From positions 156,119 to 220,118 of the forward strand of contig NZ_CANLZW010000002.1 in the NCBI RefSeq assembly GCF_947495625.1: a stretch of DNA of 64,000 nucleotides, in the 5' to 3' direction. Source of the stretch: an uncultured Cocleimonas sp. (lineage in GTDB: Bacteria; Pseudomonadota; Gammaproteobacteria; Thiotrichales; Thiotrichaceae). Below the pieces are notes generated by a model that did not search any database, was not told the origin of the DNA, and saw only the letters and a list, made by a program, of their open reading frames with translations. This document shows, piece after piece, positions 28,577-38,102 of this stretch. The translations under genes were made by a program, and so were the position numbers. Each line of letters starts with the position of its first letter. The first letter of the stretch is position 1.

Positions 28577-29206
28577 ATGATTATCCCCCTTGATACATTA
28601 ATACTTTTCTTCCTCACTACCTTTGTTGTGGTACTTTCTCCCGGGCCAGCTGCGATTGCAGTTACAGCTGAAGCCGCATCCAATGGATTCAAACGATCTC
28701 TGTTTGTGATTTTAGGAATTGCCGCTGCTAATATTGTTTACTTCGTATTATCCGCAACCGGTATTGCGGCTCTAATTGTAGCCTCCAGCACCCTGTTTTC
28801 AGTGATTAAATGGATCGGTGTAGCGTATTTGTTATATCTAGGTCTCAGCGCATTACTAAGTCGTTCAGGGCCACTTTCTATCAAGCCAGAAGAAAAACAG
28901 GTAGGACGTCATCACCGGGTATTTTTTCGGGGGTTTATCATTGAGTTTTCTAACCCTAAAGCACTGCTTTATTTCTCGGCGTTACTGCCTCAATTTATCA
29001 ATATTGAGCAAGCCATCATTCCTCAATTACTGATTTTATGTGCAATCACATTCCTCCTGGATATAGTCTGTTATAGCCTTTACGCCTATCTGGGATGGAA
29101 ATCCATGAGTGTTGGACTAAAACCGCTTGCGATAAAAATCATCAACAAATCAGCCGGAGCCATGCTTATATTCGCAGGTTTGAAAATGGCGAGCGTGGAA
29201 CGATAA
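28577..29206 (+). CDS. LysE/RhtB-family amino-acid exporter
   Basis: 209 residues, five to six membrane helices. N-terminal FVVVLSPGPAAIAVTAEAASNGFKRS carries the family's SPGP motif. The central GVAYLLYLGLSAL and the FSNPKALLYFSALLPQFI block are typical. It probably exports a hydrophilic amino acid or derivative. The start ATG has GAGAATG just upstream. Confidence 0.93.
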   Translation: MIIPLDTLILFFLTTFVVVLSPGPAAIAVTAEAASNGFKRSLFVILGIAAANIVYFVLSATGIAALIVASSTLFSVIKWIGVAYLLYLGLSALLSRSGPLSIKPEEKQVGRHHRVFFRGFIIEFSNPKALLYFSALLPQFINIEQAIIPQLLILCAITFLLDIVCYSLYAYLGWKSMSVGLKPLAIKIINKSAGAMLIFAGLKMASVER

Positions 29207-29318
29207 ACATCATTTTTGTACAAGGTAATAAGAAACATAAAAAATTCAAGCATTGAACATCAACGATTTATTCTGCAATCTACGATGGACTTTCTTTGCT
29301 CTTAATGAGCTTAAGAAG

Positions 29319-29347
29319 GTCACCCCCCCTACTTTTAAGGAGTTTTT
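29319..29347 (+). repeat. Interspersed C6/T-run element, copy 10, carrying a ribosome site
   Basis: GTCACCCCCCCTACTTTTAA followed by GGAG and a T-run directly before the phhB ATG. The AAGGAG inside the element is the best Shine-Dalgarno for phhB (6 nt spacing). Confidence 0.9.
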
Positions 29348-29647
29348 ATGAGCACCAGTAAAGCGACAGATCAACAGATTCAAGAATTCCTGAATAGTCA
29401 TAATCAGTGGCAATTAAAAGAACAGAAACTCCATCGCGAATTTGTGTTTAAAAACTTCATACAGGCTTTTGGGTTTATGACCCAGGCAGCAATGATTGCT
29501 GAGCGCGATAACCATCACCCAGAATGGTTTAATGTGTATAAAACCGTGAAAGTAGATTTAACGACACATGATGCTGGTGGCATTACTGATAAGGATTTTG
29601 CTTTAGCAACAGCGATGGAAGATATAGCAAATTTAAGCGATATATAG
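29348..29647 (+). CDS. phhB: 4a-hydroxytetrahydrobiopterin dehydratase (PCD/DCoH family)
   Basis: 99 residues. Dehydrates 4a-hydroxytetrahydropterin, recycling the cofactor of phenylalanine hydroxylase. Seen: [20 protein letters not shown] with the HHP catalytic motif, then [19 protein letters not shown], both signatures. No phenylalanine hydroxylase is nearby. It is bracketed by two repeat copies in the same orientation, one supplying the ribosome site and the other beginning at the stop codon, so it looks like a self-contained unit. Confidence 0.93.
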   Translation: MSTSKATDQQIQEFLNSHNQWQLKEQKLHREFVFKNFIQAFGFMTQAAMIAERDNHHPEWFNVYKTVKVDLTTHDAGGITDKDFALATAMEDIANLSDI

Positions 29648-29676
29648 GTCACCCCCCTACTTTAGGGCATATTTTA
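29647..29676 (+). repeat. Interspersed C6/T-run element, copy 11
   Basis: GGTCACCCCCCTACTTTAGG begins at the last base of the phhB stop codon. GCATATTTT follows in place of the usual tail. Confidence 0.85.
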
Positions 29677-29681
29677 AAAGA

Positions 29682-29701
29682 CTGACACTTGAATGTGTCA
29701 G
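29682..29701. terminator. Hairpin between convergent phhB and the 169-aa gene
   Basis: CTGACAC/GTGTCAG 7-bp stem, loop TTGAAT, followed by T-rich sequence on both strands (CCTTTATTA rightward, TCTTTTAAAAT leftward). Confidence 0.7.
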
Positions 29702-29728
29702 CCTTTATTACTATCACTATCTGAACGA

Positions 29729-30238
29729 TCAAGCGCTCTTACTGATATCTTCCAGTAATTTATCAAAGTAATCTTTTACGTCACCAGCCGCTTTGACCGT
29801 GGCATCTTTTACTTTGTCGCCAGATTCATTTAAATCTTTGCTTATCTTTGCGCCTTTGGTTTCCATGAAATCTTCTGCTTCCATTTCTGCTAAGTGCGCA
29901 CGCAGTTTTGCTGTATCAATTTCGGTATGTGCTTTATTTGAAATTTTCTGGGTAAAATCTTCCAGCGTTTCTTTCACGCCTTCCATTTTATCGAATGCTT
30001 CCATTGTACCTAGATGGACTTGTAACTTAGCTTCATCTCCGACTTGATCCAAATTAGTAACAGCATCCTTTAGCTTTCCTTTAACACCAGAAAAACTCTT
30101 TTTTAAATCTACCCAAAGTTCACGAGCATCATCTGCCAGATCATCCGTAATGTCTTCGACTTTATTTTCAATCTTATCTTCGAGACGGTCGATCGCTTCT
30201 TCTGCGGCTTCTAATTTCTTTTTGAATTCGATATCCAT
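29729..30238 (-). CDS. Charged helical (coiled-coil/amphipathic) protein
   Basis: 169 residues, almost entirely Lys/Glu/Asp-rich amphipathic helix (EFKKKLEAAEEAIDRLEDKI, then a repeated pattern with LHLGTMEAFDKMEG and LRAHLAEMEAEDFMET). These two 'HLxxMEAxD' stretches look like an internal duplication. It has no signal peptide and no known catalytic motif. Function unknown: it could be a stress or apolipoprotein-like protein. A GGAGAT ribosome site precedes the ATG. Confidence 0.7.
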   Translation of the reverse strand: MDIEFKKKLEAAEEAIDRLEDKIENKVEDITDDLADDARELWVDLKKSFSGVKGKLKDAVTNLDQVGDEAKLQVHLGTMEAFDKMEGVKETLEDFTQKISNKAHTEIDTAKLRAHLAEMEAEDFMETKGAKISKDLNESGDKVKDATVKAAGDVKDYFDKLLEDISKSA

Positions 30239-30342
30239 GATTATCTCCTACAGGTTATTTCACTTTTATTATAAGCCTGAGATGGCTGGAATGGTTGTGA
30301 ATAGGAGATTTTGCTGACTTAGATCAAGTGCATTTAATAGGT

Positions 30343-30912
30343 TTACTTTAGTGCTTTTTGTACCCGAACCCGCAACTCTGGCAAAACTTCAGTCTCAAAC
30401 CATTGATTCTTTTTTAACCAGATATTGTTACGCGGACTTGGATGCGGAAGGGGAATAGTCTGCTCGCCATACGCTGCCCAGTTTTTAACCGTTTCAGTCA
30501 GATTCTTTTCTGGCTTTTCTAAATGCCAGGCCAAGGCATATTGCCCTATAACGAGTGTAAGTTGTATATCTGTCATGGATGACAAAAGTTTCTCACGCCA
30601 TGTTTCTGCACAAATAGGACGAGGAGGAAGGTCGCCAGATTTACCTTTACCCGGATAACAGAATGCCATGGGTAAAATACTAATTTTTTCTGAATCGTAA
30701 AAGGTTTCGCGATCAATCCCCATCCAATCACGCAAGCGATCTCCGCTTGGGTCATCGAAAGGAATACCTGAGGCATGTACTTTTGAACCTGGAGCTTGTC
30801 CGGCAATCAGAATTTTAGCGTTTTCACTGACTTGTAAAACAGGCCGAACGCCGTGCTTCAAATCTTTTTCGCAGAGTCTGCAGGCGCGGACTTGTTCAAG
30901 TAAAGTGGCCAT
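30343..30912 (-). CDS. Uracil-DNA glycosylase family protein
   Basis: 189 residues. Belongs to the UDG superfamily (COG1573-like). Motif A is AGQAPGSKVHASGIPFDDPSGDRL read in two parts, and the C-terminal motif B is LPHPSPRN. LRLCEK-type N-terminal cysteines (CRLCEKDLKHGVRPVL) are present, but the four-Cys Fe-S set of type 4 enzymes is not evident. It probably removes uracil or related bases from DNA. Single gene. Confidence 0.88.
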   Translation of the reverse strand: MATLLEQVRACRLCEKDLKHGVRPVLQVSENAKILIAGQAPGSKVHASGIPFDDPSGDRLRDWMGIDRETFYDSEKISILPMAFCYPGKGKSGDLPPRPICAETWREKLLSSMTDIQLTLVIGQYALAWHLEKPEKNLTETVKNWAAYGEQTIPLPHPSPRNNIWLKKNQWFETEVLPELRVRVQKALK

Positions 30913-31082
30913 AAATTGCTACCTAGTTATACCTGACATTCTGTTTAACCCAGTTAAGAGAGTTAAGGCAGTTTGTTTTGTAGAATAGACAGCTTAATCT
31001 AAGCCAAAGTTTAAAACTAGTTCTCCTGACGGGACAATCTAGTCATAAGCTTTTATAAATCGAATGTTAGATAAACTATTTG

Positions 31083-31502
31083 TTATCTTTTTTTAAGGCG
31101 TTTCGCATTAGACGTTGTTTTTGCGTGTATTGGCTCTAAGCCTTTGTTGATGATACTCAACGCTGCCATATTCATCTTTTTAGGGGTACAAATTTCAAGT
31201 TTGTTCATTTCCCACCAAGGTGTAAACATGGCTTTTACCATTGATGAATAGATTTCTTGGTTAACTATACTGGCTTGATCGGCCATAGCTTGCCAGGATT
31301 CAACAAATGCATCAGATTTTTCTGACCACATAAGATTAAATTCTTCATGATGTTCTTCATTTGGCTGATATCCGGCAAACATAAACTGACTTAGGCGATG
31401 CGCTATCACTTCTGGAACAGACGTTGATAACTCAAGCGACTGCTGCGCTACTGACTTATTTAGATTCGAATTGATGTTTGTTTTTGGCTTATTATTTGTC
31501 AT
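31083..31502 (-). CDS. Phasin-like protein (tentative)
   Basis: 139 residues, helical. The central stretch (EVIAHRLSQFMFAGYQPNEEHHEEF then MWSEKSDAFVESWQAMADQ) resembles polyhydroxyalkanoate granule-associated phasins. The tail is basic (NAKRLKKR). No PHA synthase lies in the window, so the assignment rests on pattern only. No signal peptide. Confidence 0.45.
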   Translation of the reverse strand: MTNNKPKTNINSNLNKSVAQQSLELSTSVPEVIAHRLSQFMFAGYQPNEEHHEEFNLMWSEKSDAFVESWQAMADQASIVNQEIYSSMVKAMFTPWWEMNKLEICTPKKMNMAALSIINKGLEPIHAKTTSNAKRLKKR

Positions 31503-31634
31503 CTTACTTATTACACTTCAGGATTAATTAGAATATGACTATACTCTAATTGCTGCGCTGCACAAGAGAATTCTTATTGATATGAAATTTTTGCTCAAAT
31601 TTTACGATAAAACGCAGTAAATGAGCCTATTTAC

Positions 31635-32597
31635 CTAATCTAACCCCAGGACTCTTTTAATCTCGGGCAACATATTATTAACCGCTCTTTCACCCTCTGC
31701 AATCGCTTCTTTAGCTCTATATAATTCAATGATACCAATGTGAGCCAAGTGCGGTGTAATGATAATTTCAGGAGGATCACCCACCATTCTGCTTTTAGTG
31801 ATTCTGTCTTGAGTAATATTGACTGAACTTGCGATCGTTTCAAATAACGAGGGAGAGCTTTCTTTATCTTTTTTGGTTGAAAAGAATGACGGTGTGTAAC
31901 CCTCAATTAGGCTAGCAAATTTATTGGCAAAACCAGGAGAGTTATTCGCTTGTTGTAGTTGCTTATCTTTTAATTCTTGAATCTTTAATTCTTCAGATTC
32001 CAGATTTTCAAGATTAGTTTTCCTCATATGTCGCCCTAGTAAATCGCCATTCAGGTTAACAGCAATCACCAAATCTGCGCCCAAAGCGCGACATGTTGAA
32101 ACAGGCACAGGATTTACCAAACCACCATCGACTAACCATTGATCATTTTTACGAACCGCAGGAAACAGACCAGGCAATGAAATTGATGACCACACTGCTT
32201 CTAGCACCGAACCTTTTTTTAACCAAATTTCACGTCCACTGTCTAAATCAGTTGCAATGGTGGCGAATTTTTTAGGGAGCTGTTTGATTAAAGTAGACTC
32301 TTCAGCGACTAGATCTATCATTAACATATGTAGTCTTTTGGTATTTACAAAACCATTTAACGATGAATTGATCTCATACAATTTGGCTGATTCAAATTTT
32401 GTCAACGAAGTTGCCCATTTCTCAAGCCTATCAAGCCTTCCGTTAACATAAGATGCGCCAACCAAAGCACCAATAGATGTACCACAAACGATATCAGGCT
32501 CAATACCATGTTTAGTCAAAGCATTGATAACACCGATGTGTGACCAGCCACGTGAAGAGCCACTTCCTAATGCCAATCCGATTTTTAAATTTTTCAT
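31635..32597 (-). CDS. Patatin-like phospholipase (RssA-type)
   Basis: 320 residues. Serine hydrolase with Ser-Asp dyad: oxyanion loop GSGSSRGWSHIGV, nucleophile motif GTSIGAL (Ser about 41) and DGGLVNPVP aspartate. The patatin domain fills the first 200 residues. The rest is a helical tail. The closest known form is the RssA-like group of cytosolic patatins. Substrate unknown. Confidence 0.92.
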   Translation of the reverse strand: MKNLKIGLALGSGSSRGWSHIGVINALTKHGIEPDIVCGTSIGALVGASYVNGRLDRLEKWATSLTKFESAKLYEINSSLNGFVNTKRLHMLMIDLVAEESTLIKQLPKKFATIATDLDSGREIWLKKGSVLEAVWSSISLPGLFPAVRKNDQWLVDGGLVNPVPVSTCRALGADLVIAVNLNGDLLGRHMRKTNLENLESEELKIQELKDKQLQQANNSPGFANKFASLIEGYTPSFFSTKKDKESSPSLFETIASSVNITQDRITKSRMVGDPPEIIITPHLAHIGIIELYRAKEAIAEGERAVNNMLPEIKRVLGLD

Positions 32598-32620
32598 TAT
32601 GGTCTATTACCTTTAATGGA

Positions 32621-32650
32621 GGTCACCCCCCTACTTATAGCCTGTTTTTA
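32621..32650 (+). repeat. Interspersed C6/T-run element, copy 12
   Basis: GGTCACCCCCCTACTTATAG then CCTG and a T-run, 16 nt from the oppF stop codon. Confidence 0.9.
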
Positions 32651-32666
32651 TTTGTTTGAATCCAAT

Positions 32667-33524
32667 CTAACCGATTCGTTTTCTTTCCATTGCAGGGTCT
32701 GCTAATGGAATAGAATCTAGTAGTTTCTGCGTATAAGCGTGTTGCGGGTTTTCATAGATATCCGAAGCATTTCCTGTTTCGACTACCTGCCCTTTATATA
32801 ACACTAAAACACGATCACAGACTTGCCTAACAATACTCAAATCATGCGAAATGAAGATCATACTCATACCTGTACGACTCTTCAAATCCATTAACAGATT
32901 AATGATTTGCGCCTGAATAGAGACATCCAGCGCGCTAACAGGCTCATCGCAAATCAACAGTTTAGGGTTAAGAATCATGGCTCTGGCAATGCCAATACGT
33001 TGACATTGGCCGCCCGAAAATTCATGTGGATAGCGATTTTTTTGCTGTTCTTGCAAGCCCATTGCCAGCATTAACTCTACCACTCTGTTTTGTATTTCTT
33101 GCTTCGACAGTTCTGGCTTCAGGTTATACAGGGGCTCTGCGATTATTTGTGCGACTGTCATCCGGGGGTTTAACGCATCTAACGGGTCTTGAAAGATAAG
33201 CTGAATATGCTCGCGCATCGCTTTATTCTGATCGTTTGTATTTTTCGTTAAATCCTCACCTTGCCAGAGAACCTGTCCAGATGTTATCGCTTGTAACTGC
33301 AAGATCGCTCTGGCAAGCGTTGATTTCCCACAGCCTGACTCACCCACCACGCCTAACACTTCCCCCTCGACAAGTTCGAAGGAGATATCGCTAAGTGCCT
33401 GTATTTCCTGATTCGGGCCTTTTTTTACACCTTGATTGAACACAACACTGAGGTTTTCAACGGAGAGTAATGCTGAAGCTTGTGAAGGCGAAGAGGGCGA
33501 AGAGGGCGAAGATAGTGTAGACAT
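32667..33524 (-). CDS. oppF: Oligopeptide ABC transporter ATPase OppF
   Basis: 285 residues. Second ATPase of the peptide importer. Walker A GESGCGKSTLARA, signature FSGGQCQRIGIARA, Walker B LLICDEPVSALDVS. Low-complexity N-terminus (SSPSSPSSPSQAS) from a tandem repeat in the DNA. It overlaps the oppD stop by 1 nt. It is the last gene of the leftward opp operon. Repeat copy 12 follows. Confidence 0.95.
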   Translation of the reverse strand: MSTLSSPSSPSSPSQASALLSVENLSVVFNQGVKKGPNQEIQALSDISFELVEGEVLGVVGESGCGKSTLARAILQLQAITSGQVLWQGEDLTKNTNDQNKAMREHIQLIFQDPLDALNPRMTVAQIIAEPLYNLKPELSKQEIQNRVVELMLAMGLQEQQKNRYPHEFSGGQCQRIGIARAMILNPKLLICDEPVSALDVSIQAQIINLLMDLKSRTGMSMIFISHDLSIVRQVCDRVLVLYKGQVVETGNASDIYENPQHAYTQKLLDSIPLADPAMERKRIG

Positions 33525-34501
33525 TAATTATTCTCCCGAAAACAACTCACCAAATGACCAGCATCGATTTTTCTCTCGGGAGGAGACTCTGTTTTACAAC
33601 GCTCTTCCACAAAAGCGCAACGCGGAGAAAAGGCGCAGCCAGCAGGAAGATTTAATGGATCAGGTGGTTGCCCATCTATGGCTAGCATTTTACCGCTTTT
33701 CTCTGTATTGGTCGGTGTAGCCGCAAGCAACGCTTGCGTATAGGGATGCTGAGCTTTATAGAAGATCTCATCAACCGTTCCGGTTTCGACTATTTTGCCT
33801 GCATACATCACGATAATGCGATCACACAAACCAGCAACCAATGGCAAATCATGAGTGATTAACACGATACTGGTTCTCTCTTTTCGGTAGATATCTTTTA
33901 GCAACCGAATGATTTCAGTCTGGACCGTCACATCAAGCGCAGTGGTTGGTTCATCCGCAATAATGAGTTTAGGCTTACATAACAAAGCCATTGCAATCAC
34001 AACGCGTTGGCGCATGCCACCCGACAATTCATGCGGATAGCTATTGAAACGTTGCTCAGGGTCTTTAATTTTCACTCTATCGAGCATTTCGATAGCTCTG
34101 CGTTTGGCAGATTCTTTATTAAAATTTGCGCCTTCGTGCACTTCCAATACTTCGGTGAGTTGTTTGCCAATGCGCAGATAAGGATTCAACGCCGTCATTG
34201 GGTCCTGGAAAATCATGCCGATTTCTTTTCCACGAATTTTATTTAGCGATTTATCAGACTGATTTAGCAGTGCTTGTTGATTAAAGCTAACCGAGCCGTG
34301 GGCACTTCCATTTGGTGGTAGTAATCCCATCAAAGCATTAAACAGCTGGCTTTTACCTGAGCCAGATTCTCCCACTATTGCAACGTTTTCTCCCTGATCT
34401 AACTCGAGTGAAACTCCTCTAACCGCTTGAAGCGTTTGCTTTCTCTGAATACCCGAATCTACCGTAAAGTCGACGCGAAGGTTTTCGATGGTAAGCATCA
34501 T
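33524..34501 (-). CDS. oppD: Oligopeptide ABC transporter ATPase OppD
   Basis: 325 residues. Walker [17 protein letters not shown], signature [15 protein letters not shown], Walker [15 protein letters not shown]. The C-terminal cysteine motif [19 protein letters not shown] is typical of OppD (possible Fe-S binding). It begins 7 bp past oppC on the same strand. Confidence 0.96.
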   Translation of the reverse strand: MMLTIENLRVDFTVDSGIQRKQTLQAVRGVSLELDQGENVAIVGESGSGKSQLFNALMGLLPPNGSAHGSVSFNQQALLNQSDKSLNKIRGKEIGMIFQDPMTALNPYLRIGKQLTEVLEVHEGANFNKESAKRRAIEMLDRVKIKDPEQRFNSYPHELSGGMRQRVVIAMALLCKPKLIIADEPTTALDVTVQTEIIRLLKDIYRKERTSIVLITHDLPLVAGLCDRIIVMYAGKIVETGTVDEIFYKAQHPYTQALLAATPTNTEKSGKMLAIDGQPPDPLNLPAGCAFSPRCAFVEERCKTESPPERKIDAGHLVSCFRENN

Positions 34502-34508
34502 AATCGTT

Positions 34509-35402
34509 CTACCTATCTTTTGGGTCTAGCGCATCACGCAGACCGTCGCCGATAAAATTCAAACAAAACAATGTGACTGCCAACATAATTGCTGGCGATA
34601 ACACCATCCACGGCGCTGACTCCATTTGTTGCGCACCTTCAGCGATAAGCACTCCCCAACTCGACATGGGTTCTTGTACCCCAAGCCCTAAAAAGCTGAG
34701 GAAGGATTCAAAGAGAATCACCTGAGGCACAGTCAATGTGGCATAAACAATCACTGGCCCAAGCGTATTGGGAATGATATGTCTTTTGATAATCGAGTAA
34801 TGACTCGCACCCGTTACTCGGGCCGCCTCGACAAATGAACGTTGTTTGAGTGATAAGGTCTGGCCACGAACAATACGCGCCATGGTGAGCCATTCAACCG
34901 CGCCTATCGCAATGAAAATTAGCCAGATACTGCGCCCAAAATAGACCGTCAGCAGGATAACAAAAAACATGAAGGGCAATGCATACAACACATCAACAAA
35001 GCGCATCATTATCGAATCTGTTTTACCACCGGCGTAACCCGCGATAGAGCCGTAGATGATGCCAATGATGAAGCTCACGGCTGTTGCCAATAAACCTACC
35101 ATCAATGATATGCGTCCACCTTCTAGCGTTCTAACAAATAGATCTCGCCCGTTAGAATCTGTACCAAAGTAATGATGTGACTGTAAGTGGGGGGGTGTCC
35201 CCATATTATCCCAATCGACAGAATCGAGTTCCCAGGGACTAAATAATGGTCCAAAAATACATAAAACGGCGATGATGACTAAAAGCACGATGCTGACGAC
35301 CGCCGCTTTATTATTCAATAAGCGTCGCCATGCTTGTTGCCATGGAGATAAACCAACAACGGCGTTATCTGCAATAATCTCATTTGGAATAAGCGCTGAC
35401 AT
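34509..35402 (-). CDS. oppC: Oligopeptide ABC transporter permease OppC
   Basis: 297 residues from ATG 35402, which immediately follows the oppB stop. The longer start at 35447 would overlap oppB by 44 nt. Five to six membrane segments. The periplasmic FGTDSNGRDLFVRTLEGGRI motif and the permease EAA loop VEAARVTGASHYSIIKRHI are clear. A GGTGTPPHL-type stretch near 35190 resembles the repeat but aligns to normal OppC length, so I regard it as coincidental. Confidence 0.94.
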   Translation of the reverse strand: MSALIPNEIIADNAVVGLSPWQQAWRRLLNNKAAVVSIVLLVIIAVLCIFGPLFSPWELDSVDWDNMGTPPHLQSHHYFGTDSNGRDLFVRTLEGGRISLMVGLLATAVSFIIGIIYGSIAGYAGGKTDSIMMRFVDVLYALPFMFFVILLTVYFGRSIWLIFIAIGAVEWLTMARIVRGQTLSLKQRSFVEAARVTGASHYSIIKRHIIPNTLGPVIVYATLTVPQVILFESFLSFLGLGVQEPMSSWGVLIAEGAQQMESAPWMVLSPAIMLAVTLFCLNFIGDGLRDALDPKDR

Positions 35403-35403
35403 C

Positions 35404-36318
35404 TTAGTATTTAATCCTTGGATCAAGCCAAGCATAGAGTAGATCAACCAATAGATTCATCAGAATAATCAGAAAACCGTAGAACACCACAACACCCATC
35501 ACCAAAGTGTAATCTCGATTGAGCGCCCCATTGATAAAGTGACGCCCTATTCCCGGCAAACCAAAAATGGTTTCCACTACCACAGAACCTGTAATAATTG
35601 CGGCTGTTGCTGGACCCAACCAGGATAAGATCGGCAATAACGTCGCTCTTGAAGCGTGTCTGGAGAGTATCAATCGAGTCGGTAAACCCTTGGCTTTGGC
35701 GGTGCGAATATAAGGCATATTCAAGGTTTCAATAAGACTGGCTCGTGTCATGCGAGCGACAGTCGCTATCTGTGGCAAACTCAATACAATCACCGGCAAT
35801 ACCATGTGCTTTAATTCACCCCAACCACTGGTTGGCAAAAGCCCCCAGAATACGCCGAAAAGCAAAATTAGTATCGGCGCCATGACAAAATTAGGAATGG
35901 TAATTCCCGTCATCGCCAAGCCCATCACCAGATAATCTATCGCGCTGTTCTGTCTTAATGCCGCAATCACACCGAGTAAAACACCAATCATTAAAGACAG
36001 TAAAATAGCCAACAAGCCCAATTGAATACTCACGGGAAAACCCTGAGCAATGAGCTCGCTTACGGTGAAGTCATGGTATTTAAAAGAAGGTCCAAAATCT
36101 CCTTTGAGAACATTCAATAAGTAGTAACCATATTGAACGGGCAATGGATCATTGAGGTGATAGACCTTTTCCAGATTTGCTGCTATTTCAGCGGGAACTG
36201 GACGCTCAGAATCGAATGGTCCTCCCGGCGCCAAACGTATCATGAAAAAAGCGATGGTTATTATGATAAATAGTGTGGGGATACTCGAAGCGATACGTTT
36301 GGCAAAATATGAAAGCAT
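35404..36318 (-). CDS. oppB: Oligopeptide ABC transporter permease OppB
   Basis: 304 residues, six membrane helices. Begins MLSYFAKRIASSIPTLFIII as OppB proteins do. EAA loop: RTAKAKGLPTRLILSRH. C-terminal GIGRHFINGALNRDYTLVMGVV is the family block. It lies 15 bp after oppA on the same strand. Confidence 0.96.
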   Translation of the reverse strand: MLSYFAKRIASSIPTLFIIITIAFFMIRLAPGGPFDSERPVPAEIAANLEKVYHLNDPLPVQYGYYLLNVLKGDFGPSFKYHDFTVSELIAQGFPVSIQLGLLAILLSLMIGVLLGVIAALRQNSAIDYLVMGLAMTGITIPNFVMAPILILLFGVFWGLLPTSGWGELKHMVLPVIVLSLPQIATVARMTRASLIETLNMPYIRTAKAKGLPTRLILSRHASRATLLPILSWLGPATAAIITGSVVVETIFGLPGIGRHFINGALNRDYTLVMGVVVFYGFLIILMNLLVDLLYAWLDPRIKY

Positions 36319-36333
36319 TGTTTTTTAGAGCAA

Positions 36334-37923
36334 TTATTTAGCTAAATAACGCGTCGGATGAATATCCATCACATTATCTTCCCAGCCTTTTATTTTAGGA
36401 TTCAGCAAGTGCTGGGTAGTGTAATAATAAATGGGAATTAGCGGCATATCCGCCAGTAATAGCTTTTCTGCATTTTGCATGTATTCAGCACGCTGCTTGG
36501 CATCTGTTTCGATTTCAGCCTGTTTTAACAGTTTATCGTAGTCTTGGTTTTTATATCCTGAGGGATTGATTGTGCCGACATCCGAACGAAATAAATCAAG
36601 AAAATTCGAGGCATCGTTATAGTCTCCAATCCAGCCTGATCGAATTAGTTGGAACTGTTTCTGTGAGCGTGAATTCAAATACACTTTCCATTCTTCATTA
36701 CGCAGACTCACTTTTACGCCCAAAGTCTGTTTCCACATCGCCGATAATGCTATCGCGATTTTCTTGTGGTTTTCGCTGGTGTTATAAAGCAGCTCAACCT
36801 CAAGGGGCTTATCTTTGGAATACCCTGCTTCTTCATACAATTTTTTAGCCAGTGCAACACGCTCTTTTTTCTCCAGCGCAAGCTCAGGAATCGTTTGAGA
36901 TGTGTAACCATTCATACCTGGGGGTACCCAACCCAAGCCCGGTAGTTCACCCGCTTTAGTGACTTTAGCCGTTAGAATATTTCTATCGATGGCAAAACTC
37001 AGCGCTTTGCGTAAGGCTAAATTATCTTTGAATGGCGCTTGTTCCAGATTCATTGCTAAATAATACGTGCCAATATATGGCGTATTACGAAAAGCGTCTC
37101 CCAGATTCTTCTTAACCCATGCGATTTGATCAGACGGTACATCATCGGTGATGTCTAGCTCATCAGCACGAAAACGTTTTAACTCAGTCGCTTTATCCTC
37201 GATGGGATGAAAATAAACGGTGTCTATCTTGATAGCATCATGATCACGGTAATACGGGTTTTTTGTGAGTATGATTTTTGATTGTGGCTTCCATTCTGCA
37301 AGCTGGTAAGGGCCATTTGAAATCAAATTACCCGGGCGCGTCCATTTTTTGCCGTGTTCTTTTATTTTCGCTACAGGTACCGGATAAGCCATGTGATGAC
37401 TGAGTAATCCTGTTAAAAAAGGCGTCGGGTTTTCTAAGGCTATTTCCAAGGTAAAGTCATCGACAGCTTTAACGCCTAATTCATTGATGTCTTTAATCTC
37501 GCCTTTGCTGATCGCTTTTGCGTTTTTAATCGGCCATAAAATGAAAGCATATTCTGAGGCTGTTTCTGGCAACAAGGCACGCTGGAAACCATTTAAAAAA
37601 TCGTTTGCGGTAACTTGAGTACCATCAGACCATTTACCGTTTTGGCGAAGTTTAAAGGTCCAGAGTTTTGCATCTTCTGATGTAGTCCAGCTTTCGGCTG
37701 CTCCCGGTATTAATGAGCCATCGGCAGCTTCTGAAATTAATCCTTCGAATAAATCACGCTGGATATTCGCTTCTGGAACCCCAGTAGATTTATGCATATC
37801 TAACGTTTCAGGCTCTGCGCCATTGCCACGATGGATAACCATTTCGGCGTTAATGCTAGTTGTAAAAGTACTAAAAAGAATAATAAGAGAAAGTAAAAAT
37901 GGAAGCTTATGAGAGATTTTCAT
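36334..37923 (-). CDS. oppA: Oligopeptide-binding periplasmic protein OppA
   Basis: 529 residues from the ATG at 37923 (the codon before it is a TTG). Signal peptide KISHKLPFLLSLIILFSTFTTSINA, then the SBP family 5 fold with GAEPETLDMHKSTGVPEANI, the VRPG-type segment GNLISNGPYQLAEW, and C-terminal PIYYYTTQHLLNPKIKGW. Captures peptides in the periplasm and delivers them to OppBCDF. First gene of a leftward operon oppABCDF. Confidence 0.95.
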   Translation of the reverse strand: MKISHKLPFLLSLIILFSTFTTSINAEMVIHRGNGAEPETLDMHKSTGVPEANIQRDLFEGLISEAADGSLIPGAAESWTTSEDAKLWTFKLRQNGKWSDGTQVTANDFLNGFQRALLPETASEYAFILWPIKNAKAISKGEIKDINELGVKAVDDFTLEIALENPTPFLTGLLSHHMAYPVPVAKIKEHGKKWTRPGNLISNGPYQLAEWKPQSKIILTKNPYYRDHDAIKIDTVYFHPIEDKATELKRFRADELDITDDVPSDQIAWVKKNLGDAFRNTPYIGTYYLAMNLEQAPFKDNLALRKALSFAIDRNILTAKVTKAGELPGLGWVPPGMNGYTSQTIPELALEKKERVALAKKLYEEAGYSKDKPLEVELLYNTSENHKKIAIALSAMWKQTLGVKVSLRNEEWKVYLNSRSQKQFQLIRSGWIGDYNDASNFLDLFRSDVGTINPSGYKNQDYDKLLKQAEIETDAKQRAEYMQNAEKLLLADMPLIPIYYYTTQHLLNPKIKGWEDNVMDIHPTRYLAK

Positions 37924-38010
37924 CAAGGGTCTTTTGGTAGCTAGTTTGATTGATTCTACAATGCCTTGAACTTGTTTTATAGCGATGTTTTTAAATGAGA
38001 ATTAGATAGA

Positions 38011-38040
38011 GGTCACCCCCCACCTTTAAGGCACTTTTTT
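38011..38040 (+). repeat. Interspersed C6/T-run element, copy 13
   Basis: GGTCACCCCCCACCTTTAAG then GCAC and a T-run, upstream of oppA and 62 nt past the dihydroorotase stop. Copy 15 (46564) shares this CACC-TTTAAG variant. Confidence 0.9.
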
Positions 38041-38102
38041 CAGGATATTTATGCGTTCTTAAGAATCTTATTGGACATAAGAAGCTTATTAATGATGCAT
38101 CA

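Noticed and set aside
35180..35202. Repeat-like GTAAGTGGGGGGGTGTCC inside oppC
   Set aside because: It encodes TPPHLQ in a normal-length OppC block that matches the family without an insertion, and the tail of the element is missing. I treat it as coincidence.
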